Assembly (NCBI GenBank): GCA_902777205.1
Contig: CACYSU010000015.1
Span: forward strand, 1 to 55,427
Direction of reading: 5' to 3'
DNA: 55,427 bases
Source: an uncultured Rhodospirillales bacterium
GTDB taxonomy: Bacteria > Pseudomonadota > Alphaproteobacteria > CAAGCB01 > CAG-977
Position numbers and translations under genes: made by a program. This document shows positions 15,762 through 22,854 of this stretch, one piece after another. The notes below the pieces were generated by a model, which was given only the letters and a program-made list of their open reading frames with translations, was not told the origin of the DNA and did not search any database. The first letter of the stretch is position 1. Each line of letters opens with the position of its first letter.

Positions 15762-15789
15762 AAAAAGCCTTTGTTTCCAAAGGCTTTTT
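15762..15789. terminator. Bidirectional terminator between cas2 and the CRISPR array
   Basis: AAAAAGCCTTTG (15762-15773), loop TTTC, CAAAGGCTTTTT (15778-15789): a perfect 12-bp stem with A and T tracts on opposite sides. It stops the cas operon from the left and array transcripts from the right, which fits convergent transcription. Confidence 0.9.
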
Positions 15790-15797
15790 CCAATCAT

Positions 15798-16732
15798 ATT
15801 ATAGCAGATGGTTATTTTGTGTCAAACCACAACCTTTCCAGGTGTTTTTAAAGGAAAACGGTATTATAGCAGATGGTTATTTTGTGTCAAACCGCAACTC
15901 AACCTAAGTGGTGGACTTCAAATAAGAAATTATAGCAGATGGTTATTTTGTGTCAAACCGCAACTTCCCTTTCAGCCGTAATCAAATCGCCATAATTATA
16001 GCAGATGGTTATTTTGTGTCAAACCGCAACCAGCGGGAGTAAAATATGAAGACAACAAACATTATAGCAGATGGTTATTTTGTGTCAAACCGCAACATAT
16101 CCCGTCGATTTTGTTGGTTGCCGATTATTATAGCAGATGGTTATTTTGTGTCAAACCGCAACGAACACGCCGATGAATTAAGAGAGCGTCAAATTATAGC
16201 AGATGGTTATTTTGTGTCAAACCGCAACTGGGTGGTGCGATATGAAACATTCCTCGAAATTATAGCAGATGGTTATTTTGTGTCAAACCGCAACTAATGA
16301 CCCTTCTAAACTTCTGGACTTTATATTATAGCAGATGGTTATTTTGTGTCAAACCGCAACAACGTACACTTTCAACCATTCGCGACGTTGATTATAGCAG
16401 ATGGTTATTTTGTGTCAAACCGCAACAGAAATGGAAGCACGCTGTCGGCGTGGCGAATTATAGCAGATGGTTATTTTGTGTCAAACCGCAACCCATATGG
16501 TCTTTGCGATATTGGTGAAGTTATTATAGCAGATGGTTATTTTGTGTCAAACCGCAACGCGAAGCCAATTCGGTTATCATTCCGTCAAATTATAGCAGAT
16601 GGTTATTTTGTGTCAAACCGCAACGATTTTGGTTCAATGCTGCTTGGCGCTCAGATTATAGCAGATGGTTATTTTGTGTCAAACCGCAACTATTCGTGCG
16701 ACTTTTCGCCCAATTTGATTATTATAGCAGAT
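15798..16732 (-). CRISPR. Type II-C CRISPR array, 14 full repeats plus a truncated one
   Basis: Fourteen 36-bp repeats (plus strand begins ATTATAGCAG, ends ACCGCAAC) start at 15798, 15863, 15929, 15995, 16061, 16127, 16193, 16259, 16325, 16391, 16457, 16523, 16589 and 16655. A fifteenth copy at 16721 keeps only its first 12 bases. Spacers are 30 bp, except the leftmost at 29. All full copies are identical except the first, which has A instead of G at 15829. tracrRNA pairing and the GTTGCGG start show that crRNAs are read on the minus strand. In that direction each repeat carries TTGACA (bases 9-14), 16 bases, TATAAT (31-36) with TGC before it, so each spacer may have its own promoter. I found no obvious match of a spacer within the window. 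Confidence 0.97.
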
Positions 16733-16964
16733 TGCCACCCCATATCGTACAATTTTTTGAATATAAAATATAAAAAAATTACAAGTAACAAGTTCTATTC
16801 TGTATATTAAAAAAAACATTTAAAAGTTACTTTTAGTTGCATATAAAAATAAGCCAATAGTAATCTGACTCCATCTTTTCTGTCTTTAACAACATCATGA
16901 TTTATACGTTCAAATAAATTGTTTTATCTAAACAGGGGAGAGGTATCTCTCCCCTCTGTAAATA
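16733..16964. other. AT-rich flank of the CRISPR array
   Basis: These 232 bases are strongly AT-rich, with runs of A and T and no supported gene. They lie at the 5' side of the array in its minus-strand reading direction, so they are the candidate leader. The array-proximal repeat here is truncated, however, which is more usual at a trailer end. Which side acquires spacers cannot be decided from one sequence. Confidence 0.4.
16934..16955 (-). terminator. Hairpin after the flavodoxin-like gene
   Basis: AGGGGAGA (16934-16941), loop GGTATC, TCTCCCCT (16948-16955). It sits ten bases past the stop of the minus-strand gene. The following minus-strand GTTTAGATAAAAC is a weak U tract. Confidence 0.55.
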
Positions 16965-17597
16965 TCAGCGGATGAAATTCGTTCGTTCGACGGGTTCGCG
17001 TTCCAGCGGCGTGATGCCGGCTTTGGCGGCGGCTTCCTTGCATTTCAGCAGGTATGCCATGTTTTTAGCCAGAATACGCATATTCTGCATCCCCTCTTTG
17101 TCCTGCCGGACTTCGTCGGGGGTGTTGCCGTGAACCATATTCCAATAACGGCCGGAAACGACCGGCATTTCCGAAATCTGAAAATACTTGTTCAGCTGAT
17201 CCAAAGCCGCCGTTGCGCCGGCGCGTCTGGCGCAAACGACCGCCGCAGCCGGTTTCAAACGGAAAACGTTTCTTTTTCCGGCGGATTCGGAATAAAAAGC
17301 CCTGTCCATAAAAGGGGTGATCACGCCCGAAGCCGCCGCGTAATGCACCGGTGATCCGAACACATAGCCGTCAAATCCGGCCGCCGTTTCCACAAATTCG
17401 TTCACGCGGTCGTCAATAACGCATTTGCCCAATTCGGCACATTTGCGGCACGCCATGCACGGGACAAGCGGTCTGACGCCGATTTGAAAGATTTCCGCGC
17501 CGACGCCCTCTTTTTCCAACTGGGCGGCGATTTCCGTCAAAGCAGTGTATGTGCATCCCTTTTCATGCGGCGAACCGTTGACCAACAAAACTTTCAT
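16965..17597 (-). CDS. NAD(P)H-dependent FMN reductase / flavodoxin-fold protein
   Basis: A 210-residue flavodoxin-fold protein. 'VLLVNGSPHEKGCTYTAL' is the FMN phosphate loop. 'PCMACRKCAELGKC' is the cysteine cluster seen in iron-sulfur flavoproteins and multimeric flavodoxin reductases. 'FDGYVFGSPVHYAAASGVITPFMDR' (in pieces) is the second flavin loop. Such enzymes use NAD(P)H to reduce flavin, quinones or nitro compounds and are common in anaerobes; the exact substrate cannot be read. AAAGGA lies before the ATG. It is cytosolic and stands between the CRISPR array and malQ; a hairpin with T tracts at 17626-17651 separates it from malQ. Confidence 0.8.
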   Translation of the reverse strand: MKVLLVNGSPHEKGCTYTALTEIAAQLEKEGVGAEIFQIGVRPLVPCMACRKCAELGKCVIDDRVNEFVETAAGFDGYVFGSPVHYAAASGVITPFMDRAFYSESAGKRNVFRLKPAAAVVCARRAGATAALDQLNKYFQISEMPVVSGRYWNMVHGNTPDEVRQDKEGMQNMRILAKNMAYLLKCKEAAAKAGITPLEREPVERTNFIR

Positions 17598-17625
17598 AGC
17601 CTTATCCTTTCAAAAAGCGGGTACA

Positions 17626-17651
17626 AAAAACCGCCCTGTTCAGGCGGTTTT
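17626..17651. terminator. Intrinsic terminator of the glucanotransferase gene
   Basis: AAAAACCGCC, loop, GGCGGTTTTT. A/T tracts on both sides of a GC stem just after the malQ stop on the minus strand. Confidence 0.85.
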
Positions 17652-17672
17652 TCGGTTTAACAGACATTACGA

Positions 17673-20312
17673 TTATCTGGCTTTGTAATCCATAGCCTTT
17701 TTCATCACGACCTGCTGCGGCGCCGTGGCGGCCGGCTTTTGCTGGTACTGGCGTTTTCTCGCTTCGATCGCGGCGCGGCGTTCGTCGTAATTCTTTTTGA
17801 ATTCTTCCGTTTTGTTCACGTCGCGCTGTTGATGTTTCTGCGAGAATTTCGCCGCGATGATGTCATAAGCGTACGTTTTGAAATAGCCGCTGTTGGCCAT
17901 CGATTCGTACAAAGCCACCACGCGTTTGGCGTCGCGCTGTTTGTTTTCCGTGCGGCCGGGGCGTTTGAATTCCGAAATCTGCGGATCTTTGACTTTGGAA
18001 TTTTCGTTGCCCGCCTGACGGTAGCCGTTCAAAATGCCCGCGATGTCTTTGAAAACGGGAATTTCCTTGATTTCATTGACCTTGATGTGCATTTTCGGAC
18101 GCCAGTTCTTCCACGGGATACGGCTGGCGCCGCCCTGTTCAAAGACTTTCAGGTCTTTGCCGCCCTCTTTGGATTCGGAACGCTGGCGCGTGCCGGGGAT
18201 GTTGCCCATATAGTTGGTGCGGAACATATCCGAGAACGGGAACAACAGCATTGCGGAACGGGATTGCCCCAGATAGTCGGCAACCGCCTGTTCGTATTTT
18301 TCCGGACAGGAACGCGTGTCGTGCGCGGGGTCGGTCACGGCGTGTCCGCCGACGCGATCCCAGCACCCCTTTTCGTTCAAAGCCCAGTTCAGGGCGCAAC
18401 GCTGGGATTCGTACTGACGGAATTCCATATCGCGCTGCTGGCTGCTTTCGTAATATCCCAAGTAGTCTTTCAAATGCACGTCGCGCGCCGTCCATTGGCT
18501 GGCCAAAGACGGAGTGTCGTGCGTGGACGGAGCCGCCGTCGAATACTGCGGGTATTCTTCGGGGTGGCGGAACGCGTTGTTGTTTCCGCCGTGCTGATAT
18601 CCCCATTCGCGTTCAAACGGCATCACGCGGTAGGACAAAATCCCGTGATCCATCAGCTTGTCCTGAAATCCGGGAGGCAGCTGCCCCAAGTCTTCGCCGA
18701 TCAACATACATTTGTTGCGGTGGGATTCCAACGCGGCGACCGCCATCAAATCATCGACGGGGTAGTACACGAACGCGCCTTCCTTGGCGGATTTGCCTTC
18801 GGGGATCATGTACAAACGCGCCAACTGCAAAACGTGATCCAAACGGGTGCAGCCGGCCGTTTTCATGTTGTTGCGCAACATTTCGACAAACGGTTCGTAA
18901 GCCGTGTCTTTCAACGCTTTCGGCTTGAAGCCCATCACATCCCAGTTCTGGCCGTTCGGCGACAGAACGTCTGCCGGCGCGCCGGCGGAAGCCTTCATAT
19001 ACAGATCCTTGCACCCCCATCCTTCAAATCCGAACGGAGCGGAACCGACGGCGATATCGGTGTACAAACCGATTTTCATACCGCTTTCCTTGCAGGTTTT
19101 CTGTACGTTTTCCATCTGGTTCAACGTTTCAAACTGCAGATAGGTATAGAAACCGACGCGGTCTTTGTTGGCTTCGGCGAACGCCTTGACTTCCGGCGTT
19201 TTGGAATCCTGATATTCCTTCGGCCAATCGCGCCAATCGGTCAGCTTCGGTTCCTGCTTGGCGAAATGTTCACACAGCGTCTGGAACACCGCAAAATCCT
19301 GCAGACGTTCACCGCCGTCGCGCTTGAACGCTTCAAATTTTTCCTTACGTTCCGGCGAACCGTTTTTCACGAACTGGTCGTAGCATTTTTCCAAAACGGG
19401 TGTTTTCAGTGCAAACGCGGCCGTGTAATCGACATCAACGCCGTCCTGCGCCTTGCGCCGTTTCGCCGTGTATTCGGGCGAATCGTACAAAGCCGTGGCT
19501 TCTTTGCTCTGCTCGAATTCAGGGACGGCCGTCACGTCAACATAAACGTGGTTGAAATAGGTACGGCTGGCCGGCGAATACGGCGAAGCTTCCTCGGCCG
19601 CTTCGGGGAACATGGCGTGCAACGGGTTGACGCCCAAAATGCCCGCGCCGCTTTTACCGACGGTATCCGCGATTTCCGCCAAATCGGAAAAGTCGCCGAT
19701 CCCTTGGTTTTCATCGGAACGCTGTTCATACAGCTGAACGGGGACGCCCCACGCTTTGCCGCCGTCTTTGATATCAATCGGGTCGTAGCATTTCGTCGGC
19801 GCATAGATCATGCGGGTGGATGCCTTGGGCTGCCCGGGGATATCCATTTCCAGCGTGTGATATCCGATATCGAAATCGGCCGGCATTTTAAAGCCGCGCT
19901 TTTCATATTTGACGCCGTTGATTTCGCGTACCATCGGCTTGCCTTCGTCGTCGTATTTCAAATAAGTGTCGGCGATTTTAACGGTTCCGGCCTGCGTGTT
20001 GCCGTTTTCCTCTTTGACCGACCAGCTCAACTGTTCGCTGTCTTTTCCGGCGGGAACGACGAATTCAACCTCTTTTTCGCGGTCTTTACGCATGACGCAA
20101 ACGGGCCCCAAGGGAGAAGCGTACTGCGCATCCAAAGCCTTGTTCAACGTTTCATTGATGTCGCGGGCGTATTCCTGATCGGACATATTGCCTTGCGGTT
20201 TCAACACGTCCAGCGCGATCAGCAGGGACTGCTTGTTTTCAATCGTCGCATAACTGTCGATACCCGCCATGACGGCCAAGCGATGTAATTCGTATTCATT
20301 TAAAATAGCCAT
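17673..20312 (-). CDS. malQ: 4-alpha-glucanotransferase (amylomaltase, GH77)
   Basis: An 879-residue GH77 enzyme, longer than E. coli MalQ (694). It moves alpha-1,4-glucan segments between chains in maltodextrin and glycogen metabolism. The three catalytic acids are visible: D492 in 'RLDHVLQLAR' (nucleophile), E540 in 'GEDLGQLPPG' (acid/base) and D599 in 'STHDTPSLASQW'. 'GIGDFSDLAEIAD' and 'NPLHAMFPEA' are family motifs. About 190 N-terminal residues form a beta-rich domain, and about 110 C-terminal residues beyond the barrel end in a Gln/Ala/Lys-rich tail, accounting for the size. GAGG stands before ATG. No other glycogen gene is nearby. Confidence 0.92.
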   Translation of the reverse strand: MAILNEYELHRLAVMAGIDSYATIENKQSLLIALDVLKPQGNMSDQEYARDINETLNKALDAQYASPLGPVCVMRKDREKEVEFVVPAGKDSEQLSWSVKEENGNTQAGTVKIADTYLKYDDEGKPMVREINGVKYEKRGFKMPADFDIGYHTLEMDIPGQPKASTRMIYAPTKCYDPIDIKDGGKAWGVPVQLYEQRSDENQGIGDFSDLAEIADTVGKSGAGILGVNPLHAMFPEAAEEASPYSPASRTYFNHVYVDVTAVPEFEQSKEATALYDSPEYTAKRRKAQDGVDVDYTAAFALKTPVLEKCYDQFVKNGSPERKEKFEAFKRDGGERLQDFAVFQTLCEHFAKQEPKLTDWRDWPKEYQDSKTPEVKAFAEANKDRVGFYTYLQFETLNQMENVQKTCKESGMKIGLYTDIAVGSAPFGFEGWGCKDLYMKASAGAPADVLSPNGQNWDVMGFKPKALKDTAYEPFVEMLRNNMKTAGCTRLDHVLQLARLYMIPEGKSAKEGAFVYYPVDDLMAVAALESHRNKCMLIGEDLGQLPPGFQDKLMDHGILSYRVMPFEREWGYQHGGNNNAFRHPEEYPQYSTAAPSTHDTPSLASQWTARDVHLKDYLGYYESSQQRDMEFRQYESQRCALNWALNEKGCWDRVGGHAVTDPAHDTRSCPEKYEQAVADYLGQSRSAMLLFPFSDMFRTNYMGNIPGTRQRSESKEGGKDLKVFEQGGASRIPWKNWRPKMHIKVNEIKEIPVFKDIAGILNGYRQAGNENSKVKDPQISEFKRPGRTENKQRDAKRVVALYESMANSGYFKTYAYDIIAAKFSQKHQQRDVNKTEEFKKNYDERRAAIEARKRQYQQKPAATAPQQVVMKKAMDYKAR

Positions 20313-20631
20313 TTTAGACCTCGTAATTGAACCGTTAAAATCTGATTAGTAAGAATAGTATGACATCTTTTTCGGATTTTCCAGTTTTTTTTGGAAAAAA
20401 AAATCATTTTTCCGGAAAAAACATTTGCGTCGTTCCAATGTTCCGACGGCCGAACGGCCGGCCGCCCCCGTTTTTTATGAAAGTTCAATCGGATACATTG
20501 TATTTTAAGGCCTTCAGACCGCCCAAAACTTCCCTTTCCGTCAGATAAAACGCCGCAAAACGCACCGACAACGGACGCAATCGCAAAAATATAGCCGTAA
20601 AAAGTTTCCGGAAAGGATAAAGCGCGCGTTT
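20313..20631. other. Intergenic stretch upstream of malQ
   Basis: No gene is supported in these 319 bases. They must hold the malQ promoter on the minus strand; TACTAT near 20360 is a possible -10 box, but no good -35 is seen. A 14-bp perfect palindrome TTTTTCCGGAAAAA lies at 20407-20420, and its core TTTCCGGAAA recurs at 20605-20614 next to the ankyrin gene. The repeated core could be an operator. Confidence 0.4.
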
Positions 20632-21174
20632 TTATGTCGTTTTTTCAAAAACAGACTCGGCGTCGTTTGCCGGTTTGGAATTTCGCGCTTTTTCAAACAA
20701 CGCGGCCAGCCCGTCCCGCCCCTTTTCCCGCGCGATCGCCGCCGCCGTCCGGCCGCCGTAAACGGGCGCGAACGGATCAGCGCCCGCATCCAACAACAAA
20801 ACAGCGATTTTTTCATATCCGCGCAGCACCGCGTCGGCCAGCGCCTCGTCCCGCGTTCGGGCTGGAGTCGTCAGCAAAAAGCGCGCGCTTTCCTCTTTTC
20901 CGTGCGCGGCCGCGCCGATCAAGGCGGCATCGACATCCCCGCCGACGCGCTCATAAAGATAGCGCACCGTCGCCGCCGTTCCGAACGAAGCCGCCGCGAC
21001 GATCGCCCAATCGTCCCGCGCGCCGCCTTGCACCAGACATTCGACCAACGGCAGCCGCCCCAATTCGGCGGCGTTGCGCAGCGCGCCGGCCAAATCGGCG
21101 GGTTTCGCGTCCGGAATCGCCCGCCGCAGCGCGTCCAAATCATTGTTCTTCACCGCCTCGAAAACACCGGTCAC
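20632..21174 (-). CDS. Ankyrin-repeat protein
   Basis: A 180-residue protein of about five ankyrin units. Examples are 'GALRNAAELGRLPLVECLVQ', 'WAIVAAASFGTAATVRYLYE', 'AALIGAAAHGKEESARFLLT' and 'ADAVLRGYEKIAVLLLDAGA', ending with 'GADPFAP...GRTAAAIAREKG'. There is no signal peptide or membrane segment, so it is a soluble protein-binding scaffold in the cytoplasm. The start is GTG at 21174, with GGAGG seven bases before it. Composition is GC-richer than the flanks. It is transcribed alone, since the neighbours are on the other strand or behind a terminator. Partner unknown. Confidence 0.82.
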   Translation of the reverse strand: MTGVFEAVKNNDLDALRRAIPDAKPADLAGALRNAAELGRLPLVECLVQGGARDDWAIVAAASFGTAATVRYLYERVGGDVDAALIGAAAHGKEESARFLLTTPARTRDEALADAVLRGYEKIAVLLLDAGADPFAPVYGGRTAAAIAREKGRDGLAALFEKARNSKPANDAESVFEKTT

Positions 21175-21340
21175 GATCGCCCTCCGCCTTTTAACGGTTC
21201 AAGCTTAAATCAAAGCGGAAAAAAATCAACAAAACCCTGCGGTTTTCCTGAAAAAAGCGTGTCATTTCGTTGACAAAAAACGCGAAATGTGAAAAAATGA
21301 GAATAAGAAAAGAATTTCTTGGAAAGAACGGTGAATAGAA

Positions 21341-21739
21341 ATGTCATCTGCGAAGGTATCTTCAAGCGCGCCCGTAGGGCACACGGCGCCGACCGTTAAA
21401 TTGAACGGCGTCCGCGCGGCGTCCCCCGCGTCGGTCAGCGCGTCCGTGTCCGCTTTGAACGATTCGACCAACGTCGGCACGTCCACAGACCAATACCTGC
21501 CCGCCGGCGACGATGCGGCCGTTCCCGTTTTCGACCAAAAACCGGAGGAAGAGGAACTCCCCCTGCCCCGCGCGTCATTGAACGACGACGACGCGGCCAT
21601 GCGGATCGGGCTGCAGTTTATGGAACACGGCGCGCCGTTTTTCACCATTCAAGAGGTTGAACAACGCGTCGAAACCTATGAACGCACCGTTGAACAATCC
21701 GACGAACCGTTACGCAAAAGGACGCAGGGGTTCGGATAG
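21341..21739 (+). CDS. Hypothetical small acidic protein
   Basis: A 132-residue protein that I do not recognise. The first 80 residues are Ser/Ala/Val/Thr-rich and probably disordered. The rest ('DDDAAMRIGLQFMEHGAPFFTIQEVEQRVETYERTVE', read in pieces) looks helical and acidic. GGAAAGAA lies upstream of ATG. Only 24 bases separate it from the flagellar-rod-like gene, and both run in the same direction, so they are probably co-transcribed. Small proteins of this type are often found beside flagellar genes in alphaproteobacteria, but no other flagellar gene is in this window. Confidence 0.6.
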   Translation: MSSAKVSSSAPVGHTAPTVKLNGVRAASPASVSASVSALNDSTNVGTSTDQYLPAGDDAAVPVFDQKPEEEELPLPRASLNDDDAAMRIGLQFMEHGAPFFTIQEVEQRVETYERTVEQSDEPLRKRTQGFG

Positions 21740-21763
21740 AACCAAACAGGAAAGGAACGCGCC

Positions 21764-22066
21764 ATGAAAATCGCATCCGCCGCTTTGTCAGGCATCCGTT
21801 CGGCGCAAATCCGTTTTGAAAACAGCGCGAATCGCATTGTCAACGCCCCTTTCACCCCCGAAACGTCCGGCGAACCGGCCGTAAATCCCGTCACCGGCGC
21901 ACAGGCGGTTGGTGTTCCGTCACCCGCCTTCACCGCCGCGGAGGATGTTTACACGCAAGAAGCCGTCAATATGACAACGGCCGTTTTCGCCTATAAAGCC
22001 AGCATTTCCGCCTTTAAAACATGGAACGAAACAACGCGCGAAACCATTGCCGCCCTGTCCGTTTAA
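21764..22066 (+). CDS. Short flagellar basal-body rod-like protein
   Basis: A 100-residue protein with the two ends of a flagellar rod/hook protein and little between. 'IASAALSGIRSAQIRFENSANRIVN' resembles the N-terminal rod helix ending in Asn-Ile-Ala-Asn, and 'EAVNMTTAVFAYKASISAFKTWNE' (in pieces) resembles the C-terminal 'EMVNMI.AQRAYQAN...' helix of FlgC and FlgB. True FlgC is about 135 residues. It may be a degenerate or specialised rod component. GGAAAGGA precedes ATG. The gene stands apart from any flagellar operon within the window and is followed by tRNA-Lys. Confidence 0.55.
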   Translation: MKIASAALSGIRSAQIRFENSANRIVNAPFTPETSGEPAVNPVTGAQAVGVPSPAFTAAEDVYTQEAVNMTTAVFAYKASISAFKTWNETTRETIAALSV

Positions 22067-22094
22067 TTTTTTTTCAAAAAAACAAAAAAAACTA

Positions 22095-22123
22095 TTGACC
22101 TGAGAGCGAACGGGCTATATGTT
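22095..22123 (+). promoter_or_regulatory. Promoter of tRNA-Lys
   Basis: TTGACC (22095-22100), 17 bases, TATGTT (22118-22123), 12 bases before the mature tRNA. Confidence 0.6.
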
Positions 22124-22135
22124 GCGACGTGTTAA

Positions 22136-22211
22136 GGGCGTGTAGCTCAGCTGGTAGAGCACTTGACTTTTAATCAAGTGGCCCCGGGTTCGAATCCCGG
22201 CACGCTCACCA
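22136..22211 (+). tRNA. tRNA-Lys (anticodon UUU)
   Basis: A complete cloverleaf. GGGCGTG pairs with CACGCTC (one G-U), the anticodon loop is CTTTTAA between CTTGA and TCAAG, the T arm is CCGGG-TTCGAAT-CCCGG, and CCA is encoded. Confidence 0.97.
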
Positions 22212-22215
22212 AAAA

Positions 22216-22248
22216 AACCCTCGTGATCAATCACGGGGGTTTTCTTTT
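22216..22248 (+). terminator. Terminator of tRNA-Lys
   Basis: ACCC-T-CGTGAT, loop CA, ATCACG-G-GGGT, then TTTCTTTT directly after the tRNA. Confidence 0.85.
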
Positions 22249-22600
22249 GCCGGAATTCCCCCGTTCACGGGGCGGCCGTTGCGCGCGGGTTGGTTTTAGC
22301 TTTTTCGGATACGGATTTGATATTCAAAACGCAGGATGGTTTTAAATTAAATCTATCCCGCGGTTTTCGTTTAAGGACAGGATAAACCGCCCCTTAATGC
22401 CCGTTAAACCATCGTGCGACCGCTCGAAGTCGGCGCGGATAAGGAAGAACCGCGCGGCGTGTTCAATATCCGTCAGTTTTTCCGGCGGCGACGATGCCCT
22501 TTAAATTTTTGGCGAGATTTGGTTAAAACCAACCGGCACACGACAGCGGCACCTATTCGCACGCGGCTTTTTCACCACGGCGCGTCCGAAAAATTTTATA
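22249..22600. other. Region between two tRNA genes without a gene
   Basis: About 350 bases of ordinary composition. An 86-codon frame (22414-22674) runs into the CAU tRNA and has no ribosome binding site; I reject it. I see no repeat, attachment-site duplication or RNA gene here. Confidence 0.5.
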
Positions 22601-22628
22601 TTGAAAAATATGAAAAGGCTGATATTTT
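22601..22628 (+). promoter_or_regulatory. Promoter of the CAU tRNA
   Basis: TTGAAA (22601-22606), 16 bases, TATTTT (22623-22628), seven bases before the tRNA. Confidence 0.55.
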
Positions 22629-22635
22629 AACAACT

Positions 22636-22712
22636 GGGTCCATAGCTCAGTTGGTTAGAGCTGGGCGCTCATAACGCCTTGGTCGGGGGTTCGAGTCCCT
22701 CTGGACCTACCA
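22636..22712 (+). tRNA. tRNA with CAU anticodon (Met, or Ile2 read by lysidine)
   Basis: A complete cloverleaf. GGGTCCA pairs with TGGACCT (first pair G-U), the anticodon loop is CTCATAA, the T arm is GGGGG-TTCGAGT-CCCTC, and CCA is encoded. The first acceptor pair G-U and three non-GGG base pairs at the anticodon stem top exclude initiator Met. The 'CTTGGTCG' variable loop resembles E. coli tRNA-Ile2, so an isoleucine identity is possible. Confidence 0.9.
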
Positions 22713-22716
22713 AAAA

Positions 22717-22739
22717 ACCTCCCCGTGCGGGAGGTTTTT
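22717..22739 (+). terminator. Terminator of the CAU tRNA
   Basis: ACCTCCC (22717-22723), loop CGTGC, GGGAGGT (22729-22735), then TTTTC. Confidence 0.88.
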
Positions 22740-22800
22740 CTTTGTTCCGGCGATTTCGGGCGGCCGTTCCGCGCGCGGGATACTTCCAACTGAAAAAAAA

Positions 22801-22833
22801 CGCGGAACGGCCTTAAACTCAAACCATTCCGCG
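22801..22833 (-). terminator. Intrinsic terminator of the Mrp gene
   Basis: CGCGGAA (22801-22807) pairs with TTCCGCG (22827-22833), with an A tract at 22793-22800 (T tract on the minus strand) and T tract on the other side. It lies just past the mrp stop. Confidence 0.8.
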
Positions 22834-22854
22834 TTTTTGTTCAAACCGACCGGC

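Noticed and set aside
15834-16720. Spacers matching genes in this window (self-targeting)
   Set aside because: By eye no spacer matches another part of the window; targets elsewhere cannot be judged without a search.
16046-16810. Long plus-strand open frames across the CRISPR array with repeated 'IIADGYFVSNRN'
   Set aside because: Repeat plus spacer is 66 bp, a multiple of three, so the repeats stay in one frame by arithmetic. It is the array, not a repeat protein.
17739-20288. An 849-codon plus-strand frame opposite malQ, and similar long frames opposite lon, priA and the metallopeptidase-like genes
   Set aside because: They mirror strongly biased codon use of the true genes, lack ribosome binding sites and give Arg/Phe/His-rich nonsense-like proteins.
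22414-22674. 86-codon plus-strand frame
   Set aside because: It runs through half of the CAU tRNA and has no ribosome binding site.
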